A stretch of 12,503 nucleotides of DNA from CAZTKP01 sp964614215 (GCA_964614215.1 CAZTKP010000073.1:1-12503); one strand, 5' to 3'; shown: positions 1 through 6,764, numbered from the stretch's first letter. Made by a program: numbers and translations. Notes: generated by a model from the letters alone, not told the origin.

Positions 1-162
1 TGGAGACTGAGCGTCAACTCACAAGAGCCTGTTTTCATTAAGGAATTTCGAAATCTAAGACCCGAAGGAGTGTCAGCAGCCTCTGAGAAAAACAAACTGG
101 CTCTTGCCTTTGATCAGGGATCTCAACCTTCTCAGATAGGTTTTATAAAGGTGGAAAAATGA
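1..162 (+). CDS. C-terminal end of an unidentified protein, possibly phytase/SdiA-regulated-like beta-propeller
   Basis: Frame 1 is open from the first base of the window to a TGA at 160-162, giving 53 C-terminal residues; the start lies outside. The TGA overlaps the ATG of the next gene (ATGA at 159-162), so the two are very likely translationally coupled in one operon. The visible part contains LRPEGVSAAS followed by KLALAFDQGS and ends GFIKVEK. A 'PEG(I/V)...L.(V/A).FD.G' pattern near the C-terminus is reminiscent of the last blade of phytase/esterase-like or SdiA-regulated beta-propellers, but 53 residues are too few for a firm call. That it is the end of a real gene is supported by the coupled ATGA and even codon use; its function is a guess. 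Confidence 0.6.
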   Translation, partial: WRLSVNSQEPVFIKEFRNLRPEGVSAASEKNKLALAFDQGSQPSQIGFIKVEK

Positions 163-1409
163 AAAGTGCAGCTTTAGTTTTAATCTTAACTCTCAGCTTC
201 TGCGTTTCAGCGGATAAACTGACAATTGAACAGTTCCTGCTTTCTGCAGATGAAGACTTTAAGCTCAAAAATCACAGTGAACTGGTCGATTATTATAACA
301 ACTCTTCCGGCAGCACTCCGTTTTTTGATAAAATTGAGTTTAGAGCCGAATTAGAGGATTTTGATAAGTTCGATCAGCAGTATTCCCTTCGTTTTTATCC
401 AAAAGGATGGGGTGAAACAAAAAGCGGGAACAAAGTTGCAAGAATTATGAAAGAAGAAAATGAAATAGAACATGAGGAATACTTCAACAATGCTCTTGAA
501 GAGCGTTATGAGCTTCTTCTGGACTATCTTGAGACAACGGCTCTCATAGATCACTACAAAAAGCTCCAGGAAGTCTACACAGACCGGATAACTGTTCTTA
601 ACAAACTTGCTCAGACTGCCGAAGAGTTCGATATTGTCTCAATAATTTCCGCCGAAGATAAACTAATCGACCTGCAGCTGGATGTTGTGGAACTTGAAGA
701 TAAACTGACGAACCTGACACACAAGATCCGCGTTATTGCAGGAAAGGATATGGAGATTGCTTTCGACGAAAATAGCATTGTAAGTGTGGAACAGATAAAA
801 AAACAGCTTCCTCAGACAGATAGCATAACGGAAATAGACAACATCTCTATCAGAAATAGAAAAATGAAAATAGAGCTTGCAAAATCAGAATATGATCTTG
901 AAGTGGCAAAGACCAGAGACTATATCAGTTACTTCAAGCTTGATTACAAGACCGAAGATTACAAAGAGCCCAACAAGTCCTTTGCCATAGGCTTAGGTTT
1001 CAAACTGCCTTTTATAAATCCTGACATGGAAGATATAAACGAAAAAAAGGCTAAACATATAGAGGAAAAACTGAAACTTGAATATGCCGTCAGAGAGAAT
1101 ATGGAGGATGTCATCTCCATAACCAGATCAATGAACAGGCTGTTTGCAAAGCACGATATCCTTGTACAGAGAAAAGAAAGCGGCAATGCTGCAACAAGCT
1201 TTAAAAAGTATATGGAAATGGACGGGATAAACCCTGTAACACTTCTGAAACTTAAAGAGAGTATGCTTGAAGGCGATATCCGCCTGATCAAGATACGAAC
1301 CAGCTTAAGATTCAAATACATAAAGCTTCTCAACGTGCTTGGGAAACTCACTGCAAAACCGCTGATAAATCATCTTTCACCGAAAAAGGAGAAACTTGAT
1401 GGCAAGTGA
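159..1409 (+). CDS. TolC-like outer-membrane efflux/export protein (divergent)
   Basis: A 416-residue protein with a Sec signal peptide (hydrophobic residues 4-16, probable cleavage after CVSA, residue 18). The layout fits the two-fold repeat of outer-membrane efflux proteins: an opening LTIEQFLLSA segment, an amphipathic beta-hairpin around residues 58-82, long charged helices at about 91-195, a second hairpin at about 254-285 (ending in GLGFKLPFINP, like the 'LPLF' strand-to-helix turn of TolC proteins), and long helices at 291-405. The first helix is much shorter than in classic TolC, and the family match is by architecture more than by motif. ATG 159 is preceded by AAGGTGG (148-154) and overlaps the upstream stop codon. 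The gene overlaps the next one by 11 bases. In family terms it would form a trimeric outer-membrane duct; no periplasmic adaptor or inner-membrane pump is visible, so the substrate is open. The VTC and DUF4956 neighbours suggest a link to a phosphate polymer (inference). Confidence 0.68.
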   Translation: MKSAALVLILTLSFCVSADKLTIEQFLLSADEDFKLKNHSELVDYYNNSSGSTPFFDKIEFRAELEDFDKFDQQYSLRFYPKGWGETKSGNKVARIMKEENEIEHEEYFNNALEERYELLLDYLETTALIDHYKKLQEVYTDRITVLNKLAQTAEEFDIVSIISAEDKLIDLQLDVVELEDKLTNLTHKIRVIAGKDMEIAFDENSIVSVEQIKKQLPQTDSITEIDNISIRNRKMKIELAKSEYDLEVAKTRDYISYFKLDYKTEDYKEPNKSFAIGLGFKLPFINPDMEDINEKKAKHIEEKLKLEYAVRENMEDVISITRSMNRLFAKHDILVQRKESGNAATSFKKYMEMDGINPVTLLKLKESMLEGDIRLIKIRTSLRFKYIKLLNVLGKLTAKPLINHLSPKKEKLDGK

Positions 1410-2205
1410 GCAAAAAGGACTGCCACCGGTACTTGAAAGGTACGAGCTCAAATTCACCATTCCTTTTTCATATGTCGAACCTATCTCTGAGTTCGTCAAA
1501 CCATACTGCTCAATGGATAAATATTCTGAAATAACTCCAGGGAGCTTTTACCGTGTAAACAACCTCTATCTTGACTCGCCCGACTTTCTCTTTCTCAAAA
1601 AACGTCTTGAGGGAGCAGACAACAGGTTCAACATGAGAGTACGTTCCTACGGTGATGACCCTTCAATGCCCTACTTTGTTGAAATTAAGCAGAAAAAAGG
1701 AAACATCATTAAAAAATACCGCGCAAAGGTCATGGATCCGGACTGGTACAAAGTCTACACAGAACCTGGATACATCTGTCAGGAGCAAACTGTCGATCCA
1801 AAAGAGATCAGCAATTTAAAACTTTTTGAAAGACTCATCTATTCGTACAACGTCAGTCCTAAAATACTTACCCAGTATATCAGAAAAGCATGGGTCAGTG
1901 ATGTTGACGATTACGCGAGAGTGACGTTCGATATAGATCTTCAGTATATGGAAGAGAACAACTGGAATCTCATTCCCGATCAGAGCAGACTCAGCAACTA
2001 CGATAACGTTACAGCTTTTGATTCGGGTGCTTCTGTCGTTCTTGAACTTAAATGCTATACTTCCGCTGTACCTTACTGGATGATCGATCTCATTCGTGAA
2101 TTCAGTTTAAAAAGAAGAAGTTTTTCCAAATATCTCTCCGGTGCACGTGAACTTTTCGGACACCACAGATACTTCACCGGAGACAGAGAAGCAATGATAA
2201 TTTAA
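1399..2205 (+). CDS. VTC-domain polyphosphate polymerase-like protein
   Basis: A 268-residue soluble protein that is essentially one VTC domain, the tunnel-fold catalytic domain of the yeast Vtc4 polyphosphate polymerase, which makes polyP from ATP. Hallmarks visible in order: RYELKF (14-19), YRVNNLYLDSPDF (51-63), RFNMRVRSYG (76-85), FVEIKQKKG (93-101) with KKYR (105-108), VVLELK (213-218, the metal-binding Glu strand) and FSKY (242-245, the conserved C-terminal Lys). The basic residues lining the phosphate tunnel and the metal-binding Glu are retained, so it is probably active. ATG 1399 is chosen over TTG 1396 because AAGGAG (1385-1390) sits 8 bases upstream. It starts inside the TolC-like gene (11-base overlap) and is followed after 10 bases by the DUF4956 gene. 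Bacterial VTC proteins are commonly encoded beside DUF4956 and CotH genes. There is no membrane segment here, unlike yeast Vtc4; the adjacent DUF4956 protein may supply it (inference). Confidence 0.9.
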   Translation: MASEQKGLPPVLERYELKFTIPFSYVEPISEFVKPYCSMDKYSEITPGSFYRVNNLYLDSPDFLFLKKRLEGADNRFNMRVRSYGDDPSMPYFVEIKQKKGNIIKKYRAKVMDPDWYKVYTEPGYICQEQTVDPKEISNLKLFERLIYSYNVSPKILTQYIRKAWVSDVDDYARVTFDIDLQYMEENNWNLIPDQSRLSNYDNVTAFDSGASVVLELKCYTSAVPYWMIDLIREFSLKRRSFSKYLSGARELFGHHRYFTGDREAMII

Positions 2206-2215
2206 GGAGACGATA

Positions 2216-2902
2216 ATGCTGGATTTTTTAACTCTTCAGAACTCATCGCCCAATCCGACGCTAATTACAGTGATCTACACTGTTCTTGTCTGTTTTCTGT
2301 TGTCGACACTTGTCGGAATGGTCTATGTGAAGACTTTTAAGGGCCTTTCCTACTCCAGGAACTATGTTCAGGCACTGATACTCAGTTCAATAGTTGCAGC
2401 AACTGTAATGCAGGCGATCGGAGACAGTCTGGCAAGAGGTCTGGGAATGATCGGAGCCCTTGCAATAATCAGATTCAGAACCAACTTTAAGGATTCAAGA
2501 GACATTATTTTCATGTTTGCAGCCCTTGCAGCCGGTATAGGTTGCGGCGTGGGAGCATATACTGTCGCTGTTTTTGGAACATTGGGATTTGCACTTACTG
2601 CCTACATTCTCTATCTAACTCCTTTCGGTCAGCAGAGCTACTATGACGGAATGCTCAGATTCAACATTGCAAATAATGATGAGAACCGCTCAAAACTTGA
2701 AGATATTTTTAAAAAGAACTGTAAGGTTTTCGCGTTGATCACACTTAGAGATATCCAGCAGGGAGAAAGACTTGAATACGCCTATCATATTAAACTGAAA
2801 AAAGGTGTTAATGATTCGGACCTCATTGAACAGATACAGAAGGAGATCCCTTCCACAAAGGGTCTCAGCCTAATGCTTCAGGAAACAACAATTGAACTTT
2901 AA
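2216..2902 (+). CDS. DUF4956 family integral membrane protein
   Basis: A 228-residue protein: an N-terminal membrane half and a cytosolic-looking C-terminal half. Hydrophobic segments lie at about 17-37, 52-68, 74-85, 97-112 and 114-135. The DUF4956 signature is clear: ARGLGMIGALAIIRFRTN (73-90), KDSRDIIFMF (92-101), then a Gly-rich AGIGCGVGAY (106-115). The polar tail (about 140-228, beginning after TPFGQQ) has an alpha/beta pattern that could be a small regulatory or partner-binding domain. ATG 2216 follows AAGGAGA (2204-2210) with 5 bases spacing; the preceding SD overlaps the VTC stop. The family's biochemical role is not established. The constant pairing with stand-alone VTC domains suggests it acts as membrane anchor or conduit for the polymerase, as the membrane part of yeast VTC does (inference). 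Confidence 0.85.
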   Translation: MLDFLTLQNSSPNPTLITVIYTVLVCFLLSTLVGMVYVKTFKGLSYSRNYVQALILSSIVAATVMQAIGDSLARGLGMIGALAIIRFRTNFKDSRDIIFMFAALAAGIGCGVGAYTVAVFGTLGFALTAYILYLTPFGQQSYYDGMLRFNIANNDENRSKLEDIFKKNCKVFALITLRDIQQGERLEYAYHIKLKKGVNDSDLIEQIQKEIPSTKGLSLMLQETTIEL

Positions 2903-2914
2903 TTGGAGATAGAA

Positions 2915-3935
2915 ATGAACTTTATTAAATTTATTCAGACACTTACTGCACTCTCTCTTGCTTTTTTCATTTTTAGTTGCGGCGAAGGTTCCGACGATAA
3001 AAATGATGACAACAACGAAACGACAGGAGATGTGGTCATCAATGAATTTCTGGCAAAATCTTCTGCTGAAGTGAAAGAAGAATGGGTGGAACTTTACAAC
3101 AAAGGTGATAAGGATCAGGATATCAGTAACTGGTCGATAATGGATTCCAAAGACAGAGATCCTTTTATAATTCCTGCGGGAACTGTTATTAAGAAAGGTG
3201 GTTTCTATGTGGTAGATTATGATGAAACAGGTGAAAGCGGATTTACATTCGGTCTTGGAAACGAAGATGCTGTGAGACTTAATGACGGCAATGACACTCT
3301 TGTTGATTCTGTTCAGTGGAGTGATGGAGAAATGGCTGAAGATCAGAGCTACGGAAGAGTCCCTGACGGCACAGGAGACTTTAAACTGCTTGTAAGCCCG
3401 ACAAAAGGCAAATCCAATGCTGACACCTGCGGAAACGGAGAAATTGATTCAGGCGAAGTCTGTGACGGCGAAAAACTTGACGGAAAAGCCTGCACCGACC
3501 TCTTTTTTGAATCAGGAACACTCAAATGCGGTGACGGATGTGCCGCCTATGACACTGCAAGCTGCGTTCCCTTCGATCAGACAGTGGTTATCAACGAACT
3601 TACAGCAAAACTTCTTGACGGAGAAACTGAACTTCCCGACTGGGTCGAACTTTACAACACTGGTGCTGAAACTGATATTTCAGGCTGGCAGTTAAAGGAC
3701 AGCAAAGACAGCAACTCCTACACTTTTCCGGATGATACAGTTATTGCAGAGAACGGTTATCTCGTTATTGATCAGGAAACTCTTGGTTTCGGCTTTGGAA
3801 ATGAAGACAGCGCAAGACTTTTTGATAAGTCTGGAACTCTTGTTGACCAGACAGAATGGGCGGCCGAACAAGCTCCTGAAAATAAAAGCTGGGGAAGAAT
3901 TCCAAACGGAACCGGTAGTTTTCAGACAATATCAG
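2915..3935 (+). CDS. Lipoprotein with two lamin-tail domains and a Cys-rich insert, 3' end lost in scaffold gap
   Basis: 340 residues are visible before the N run. ATG 2915 follows TTGGAG (2903-2908); the in-frame TTG 2903 is part of this SD, not the start. The lipobox FIFSC puts the lipidated Cys at residue 22, followed by an Asp/Asn-rich linker. Lamin-tail domain (LTD) 1 spans about 39-168 (VVINEFLA, EEWVELYNKG, SYGRVPDGTG, SPTKGKSN). A Cys module spans about 171-218 (CGNGEIDSGEVCDG; Cys 172, 183, 193, 205, 209, 217), resembling the cysteine-rich repeats of myxobacterial surface proteins. LTD 2 starts at 223 (VVINELTA, PDWVELYNTG, SWGRIPNGTG) and breaks off in QTIS, just before the expected 'PTxGxxN' ending. 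It is therefore exported and anchored at the outer membrane or surface. It is the fourth intact start in the TolC-VTC-DUF4956 run, 12 bases after the DUF4956 stop. LTDs are often joined to CotH kinases or extracellular nucleases, so a further domain may lie in the gap. Confidence 0.85.
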
Positions 3936-4035
3936 NNNNNNNNNNNNNNNNNNNNNNNNNNNNNNNNNNNNNNNNNNNNNNNNNNNNNNNNNNNNNNNNN
4001 NNNNNNNNNNNNNNNNNNNNNNNNNNNNNNNNNNN
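3936..4035. other. Scaffold gap (100 N)
   Basis: Exactly 100 N, the usual placeholder for a gap of unknown size. It separates two convergent genes, both cut inside coding sequence: the lamin-tail lipoprotein (+) and the phytase-like lipoprotein (-). At least two 3' ends and any terminator between them are missing. Reading frames drawn across the Ns have no meaning. Confidence 0.97.
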
Positions 4036-4484
4036 TACTCATTGAAGTCTTTAACTATAACTTTCTGATATTTATCATCTTCATTGACATCAGGTTCTTC
4101 AAGAACAAAGACAGCAACATTATCTCTATCAGAATCATTATCGCCGATATCACCGACAAAAATGCAGGCTCCTCTGCCACAAGGCCCCAAGGCAACATCT
4201 TCCCAGTCTTTCTGTTCAATGCCGTCAAGAATGAGCTCCAGAACTATCTTTCTATCTGAATTGAGTGCGTAAACAGAAGCTGTGTGACCTGAGTCATTAT
4301 GAACCCAGATAATTCCTTTATTTTTTGAACTTAGAGCAAGTCCTGAGATCTCTTCAAGATTCCCATCCTCAACTGAACCCAGAAATAGAGAAGATGAATA
4401 TTCAGAGCAGACCGGATAGTTTTCGCCGCCATCTCCACAGCTGGAAATAATTAAAATAATTAAGAAAATTATAGTTGTTCGCAT
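4036..4484 (-). CDS. Phytase/esterase-like beta-propeller lipoprotein, C-terminus lost in gap
   Basis: 149 N-terminal residues are visible. Signal peptide MRTTIIFLIILIISSC gives a lipobox with Cys16. Then come motifs typical of the 'esterase-like activity of phytase' beta-propeller family found in many secreted bacterial proteins: EISGLA (45-50), WVHNDSGH (60-67), KDWEDVALGPCG (92-103) and FVGDIGDN (109-116), continuing into VAVFVLEEP. The family is thought to be a propeller with possible phosphoesterase function, but the biochemical evidence is thin and the name should be read as structural. The start ATG (4484-4482) is two bases after the stop of the Kazal lipoprotein upstream, with only a weak GGAT as SD, so coupled translation is likely. 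The remaining domain is inside the N run or beyond. If it does cleave phosphate esters, its position facing a VTC polyphosphate-type operon would be suggestive (inference). Confidence 0.72.
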
Positions 4485-4486
4485 AT

Positions 4487-5329
4487 TTATCCAAAAGGAT
4501 GAAAAACAAGTTCTTCTGAATAGAACTCAAAAGAATCATTCATCACTTCATCAGTATTTTCTGTAACATAGATAATCCCTGTCAGTTCACCGTTAAGATA
4601 TCCGCCGTCCTCACCTCCGACTCTCCACTCAGCTTTAGAATTTCCTTTTCCAAAAGGTATTTCACAGGGATCAGCTTTTGTGCAGACCTGATTGGGGAAC
4701 TCTGACAGCCAGAAGGTAAAAACTACTGTATTATTTGACGGTTCCAACTCCTTTTCCTGAAACGATACCTCTATGGTGCTTTTTGTTCTTTTAACTGGCT
4801 GTGGAGCTTCAAATGTTTTTTTTGAACCTCCCTCGCTAATCACAAGTTCTCCTTCAAGGTAGATAGGAGGCATTCCCGTATCTGCATATGAATAAGTTAC
4901 TGTGGATTTACACTCACCTTCATACTTAACGTTCACACCTGCACCGTGAGCATTACATTCGTTGGTGTATGTTTTGTCGTCACATCCGCAGACAGGAGCA
5001 TAGTTTTCCGGACAGCCTCCCGGCTTCTCCTCACAAAAACCCCAACCGTTACATTCTCCGGTATCTTTCTGACAAAGTTCAAGTTCGCCACATTCATCAT
5101 GCTCCTGACACATCCCTACCGTATCAATATCAGGCATCTCATCCTGNNNNNNNNNNNNNNNNNNNNNNNNNNNNNNNNNNNNNNNNNNNNNNNNNNNNNN
5201 NNNNNNNNNNNNNNNNNNNNNNNNNNNNNNNNNNNNNNNNNNNNNNCCATCACTGGCAACAATCCTCTTTGTTTCAGAACAGGAAACAAAGACCAGCATA
5301 AATGCGACTAAAAAAATTATCTTTTTCAT
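4487..5329 (-). CDS. Cys-rich/Kazal-domain lipoprotein, interrupted by scaffold gap
   Basis: N-terminal part (5329-5247): MKKIIFLVAFMLVFVSC with lipobox Cys17, then SETKRIVASD, then the N run. C-terminal part (5146-4487, about 219 residues) opens with an acidic linker QDEMPDIDTVG, then a Cys-rich stretch (six Cys: CQEHDEC through GGC), then a canonical Kazal domain. The last third is an unrecognised beta-rich domain (GGYLNGELTGIIYVTEN) ending FHPFG. ATG 5329 is preferred to the upstream in-frame TTG at 5344 because AAGGGGG (5341-5335) is a strong SD just upstream. Kazal domains inhibit serine proteases, so a surface-anchored inhibitor that protects the cell from proteases is the natural reading, not proven. 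The two halves happen to be in frame with 100 Ns, but that is not evidence. The phytase-like lipoprotein follows after 2 bases, so they form an operon. Confidence 0.78.
   Translation of the reverse strand: MKKIIFLVAFMLVFVSCSETKRIVASDXXXXXXXXXXXXXXXXXXXXXXXXXXXXXXXXXXQDEMPDIDTVGMCQEHDECGELELCQKDTGECNGWGFCEEKPGGCPENYAPVCGCDDKTYTNECNAHGAGVNVKYEGECKSTVTYSYADTGMPPIYLEGELVISEGGSKKTFEAPQPVKRTKSTIEVSFQEKELEPSNNTVVFTFWLSEFPNQVCTKADPCEIPFGKGNSKAEWRVGGEDGGYLNGELTGIIYVTENTDEVMNDSFEFYSEELVFHPFG
4910..5014 (-). other. Kazal-type serine protease inhibitor domain
   Basis: 35 residues from CPENYAPVCGC to YEGEC. They carry the Kazal consensus: APVCG, DxKTYxNEC, then GVxVxxxGEC. Six Cys are present in the domain's immediate span if the preceding GFCEEKPGG Cys is counted; one Cys lies in CGC directly after PVCG, as in many bacterial Kazal domains. 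The P1 region lies just after the second Cys, so specificity cannot be read safely. Confidence 0.88.
5147..5246. other. Scaffold gap (100 N) inside a lipoprotein linker
   Basis: Exactly 100 N. It falls between the lipid-anchored N-terminus (ending VASD) and an acidic QDEMPDID stretch, that is, where proteins of this kind carry low-complexity Asp/Gly/Thr linkers. The likely cause is a repetitive linker like that at 9624-9734 breaking the assembly (inference). Confidence 0.95.
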
Positions 5330-5366
5330 ACCAACCCCCTTCAATTTTTGCGGTTTACTGACCTTT

Positions 5367-5393
5367 AGTATAGCTAGACTCCTTATTTATCAA
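5367..5393 (-). promoter_or_regulatory. Possible promoter for the Kazal lipoprotein operon
   Basis: On the - strand, TTGATA (5393-5388) and TATACT (5372-5367) are separated by 15 bases. The -10 is good but the spacing is short. It lies 38 bases upstream of the ATG at 5329 in the divergent intergenic region shared with folD. Confidence 0.35.
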
Positions 5394-5415
5394 AATTATT
5401 TCAGATAAGTCTTTT

Positions 5416-5444
5416 TTGACATAAGCGAAGTGACTATCTATAAT
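5416..5444 (+). promoter_or_regulatory. Consensus sigma-70 promoter of the folD-dciA-hflX operon
   Basis: TTGACA (5416-5421), a 17-base spacer, and TATAAT (5439-5444): a perfect match to the housekeeping consensus in both hexamers and spacing. Transcription would start near 5451, giving a leader of about 25 bases to the chosen folD start at 5476. No operator-like palindrome is evident over it. Confidence 0.88.
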
Positions 5445-5475
5445 CAGCGCACTGTTTGTTTAAATGAGGTTGATG

Positions 5476-6321
5476 ATGCTACTTAAAGGTAAAGAGCTCG
5501 CTGGGAAAATAGTTGAGAAAATTCAGGGAGATAACATTCCTGAACTTACGCTTGCAGTGTTTCATCCTGTCGGGGATGGAGCAGCGGAAAGTTATCTTAA
5601 AATGAAGGAAAGATGGCTGAAAAAGATAAATGCTAAGATACGTGTCTATCCAGTCTCTCAAAGCACTCCCCTTGTTAAATTTTATGAGCAGCTTGATGAA
5701 GTTAATAACGACCCTACCGTTCACGGGATCATGGTCGAACTTCCGCTCCCTATTGACGTTAACTACTGGAATTTACACACTAAAATTCATCCACTCAAGG
5801 ATGTTGACGGAATAACTTTCAGGAATCAGGGCGAATTTTTTGCAACTATAACAGAGAGGATCGTTCCCTGCACTTCCGTTGCCTCTATAAGACTTCTTGA
5901 ACACTACGACATTCCCATTGTCGGCAAACATGCTCTCGTTATCGGCAGAAGCAACATCGTAGGACTTCCGCTTTTTAAACTTTTCCTCAACAGAAACGCG
6001 ACCCCTACAATTGCCCATAGACATACCGACGATCTGAAAAAACTTGTTCAGACCTCTGATATTATTGCAATTTCAGCCGGCAGAATGGGACTTGTTAATT
6101 CAGCTGACGTGAAAGACGGCGCTACTGTTATCGATATCGGGATCAATGTGCTTGATGACGGAAAGATAACCGGTGACATGACCATTGCAGATGAAAATGA
6201 GAAAGACAGGATCAACTACTCTCCTGTTCCCGGCGGTGTGGGGGTTGTCACCAATGCTGTTATGCTCGAGAACCTTGTAAAGTGTTATAAATTTCAAAAC
6301 GGTCTAAACGAACCCTTTTAA
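5476..6321 (+). CDS. folD: Bifunctional methylenetetrahydrofolate dehydrogenase/cyclohydrolase, divergent
   Basis: A 281-residue cytosolic enzyme, normal FolD length. FolD oxidises 5,10-methylene-THF with NAD(P)+ and hydrolyses methenyl-THF to 10-formyl-THF. Landmarks: Y40-x3-K44 (the catalytic Tyr/Lys pair), GIMVELPLP (84-92), KDVDG (108-112), PCTS (131-134), the NADP-loop GRSNIVG (157-163), and PVPGGVG (250-256). Several usually conserved positions differ. GI(L/I)VQLPLP has Glu88 instead of the catalytic Gln, PCTPxG reads PCTSVA, IVGKP reads IVGLP, the HSRT segment reads HRHT, and GGVGPMT reads GGVGVVT. The fold and catalytic Lys and Asp are kept, but the balance of the two activities may be changed. 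Of the possible starts (ATG 5464, 5473, 5476), 5476 is preferred: GAGG at 5466-5469 is 6 bases upstream and MLLKGKELAGK aligns with FolD N-termini. It overlaps dciA by one base (TAATG). Confidence 0.9.
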   Translation: MLLKGKELAGKIVEKIQGDNIPELTLAVFHPVGDGAAESYLKMKERWLKKINAKIRVYPVSQSTPLVKFYEQLDEVNNDPTVHGIMVELPLPIDVNYWNLHTKIHPLKDVDGITFRNQGEFFATITERIVPCTSVASIRLLEHYDIPIVGKHALVIGRSNIVGLPLFKLFLNRNATPTIAHRHTDDLKKLVQTSDIIAISAGRMGLVNSADVKDGATVIDIGINVLDDGKITGDMTIADENEKDRINYSPVPGGVGVVTNAVMLENLVKCYKFQNGLNEPF

Positions 6322-6764
6322 TGGCAAAACTTGATAAGATCCTAAACAGTTCAGGAAATCCCTTTTTTAAAGTGATAATAAACTGGACTTCCATTGCAGG
6401 AAAATCCAACAGAGAGATAATGAAACCTGTGAGAATTTCAAAAAGGATCCTCTTTGTCGCCGTTCCTAACTCAATGGTCTTAAAGACCGTAAGACGTTTT
6501 CATGAAAGTGTTCTTGAGAAAGTCCAGAAAGTCGCAGGGAAAACTTCCGTAAAGGAGATAAAGTTCTTTTCAGATCCTTCAAAATTCAAAGATACCCCTG
6601 AAAAGATCGTTAAGAAGAGCGTCAAACGTACTGTTTTAAACGAAGCTGATGTTCAGCGCAGGAACGAAGAGCTTATAAAAAAGGGAATAGATCCCTCCCT
6701 TGCCCGCACCATGGCAGAGATCGATTTTATCCTCAAAGATAAAAAGAGGATCAATGATCTTTGA
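6321..6764 (+). CDS. dciA: DciA-like (DUF721) replicative helicase loader/interactor
   Basis: A 147-residue protein. The first about 90 residues match the DUF721/DciA pattern: an N-terminal helix, W22 followed by TSIAGKSN (the 'W..vvG' position), then two strands with KRILFVAVPNSMVLKTVRRF and a helix-turn ending VKEIKFFSDP. DciA is the ancestral bacterial partner that loads DnaB helicase. The C-terminal about 55 residues are lysine- and glutamate-rich helices (NEELIKKGIDPSLARTMAEID) that look like an extension. The ATG shares one base with the folD stop (TAATG) and has no good SD of its own, so translation probably depends on folD. The gene overlaps hflX by 11 bases. Sequence conservation in this family is low; the assignment rests on length, W22 and strand pattern. 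Confidence 0.75.
   Translation: MAKLDKILNSSGNPFFKVIINWTSIAGKSNREIMKPVRISKRILFVAVPNSMVLKTVRRFHESVLEKVQKVAGKTSVKEIKFFSDPSKFKDTPEKIVKKSVKRTVLNEADVQRRNEELIKKGIDPSLARTMAEIDFILKDKKRINDL

Noticed and set aside
3732..4259. Open frames that run through the first N run on both strands
   Set aside because: The Ns translate as unknown residues and the gap length is a placeholder; the flanking codons belong to the lamin-tail gene (+) and the phytase-like gene (-).
4946..5311. Plus-strand frames across the second N run
   Set aside because: They are antisense to the Kazal lipoprotein, which has a lipobox, a strong SD and a clear domain match.
5345..5475. Riboswitch or small RNA in the divergent intergenic region
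   Set aside because: The leader after the folD promoter is only about 25 bases and no stable stem was seen; the region is explained by two promoters.
6700..6702. TTG start for hflX 18 codons upstream
   Set aside because: It would overlap dciA by 65 bases with no SD, while ATG 6754 has AGAGGA just ahead.
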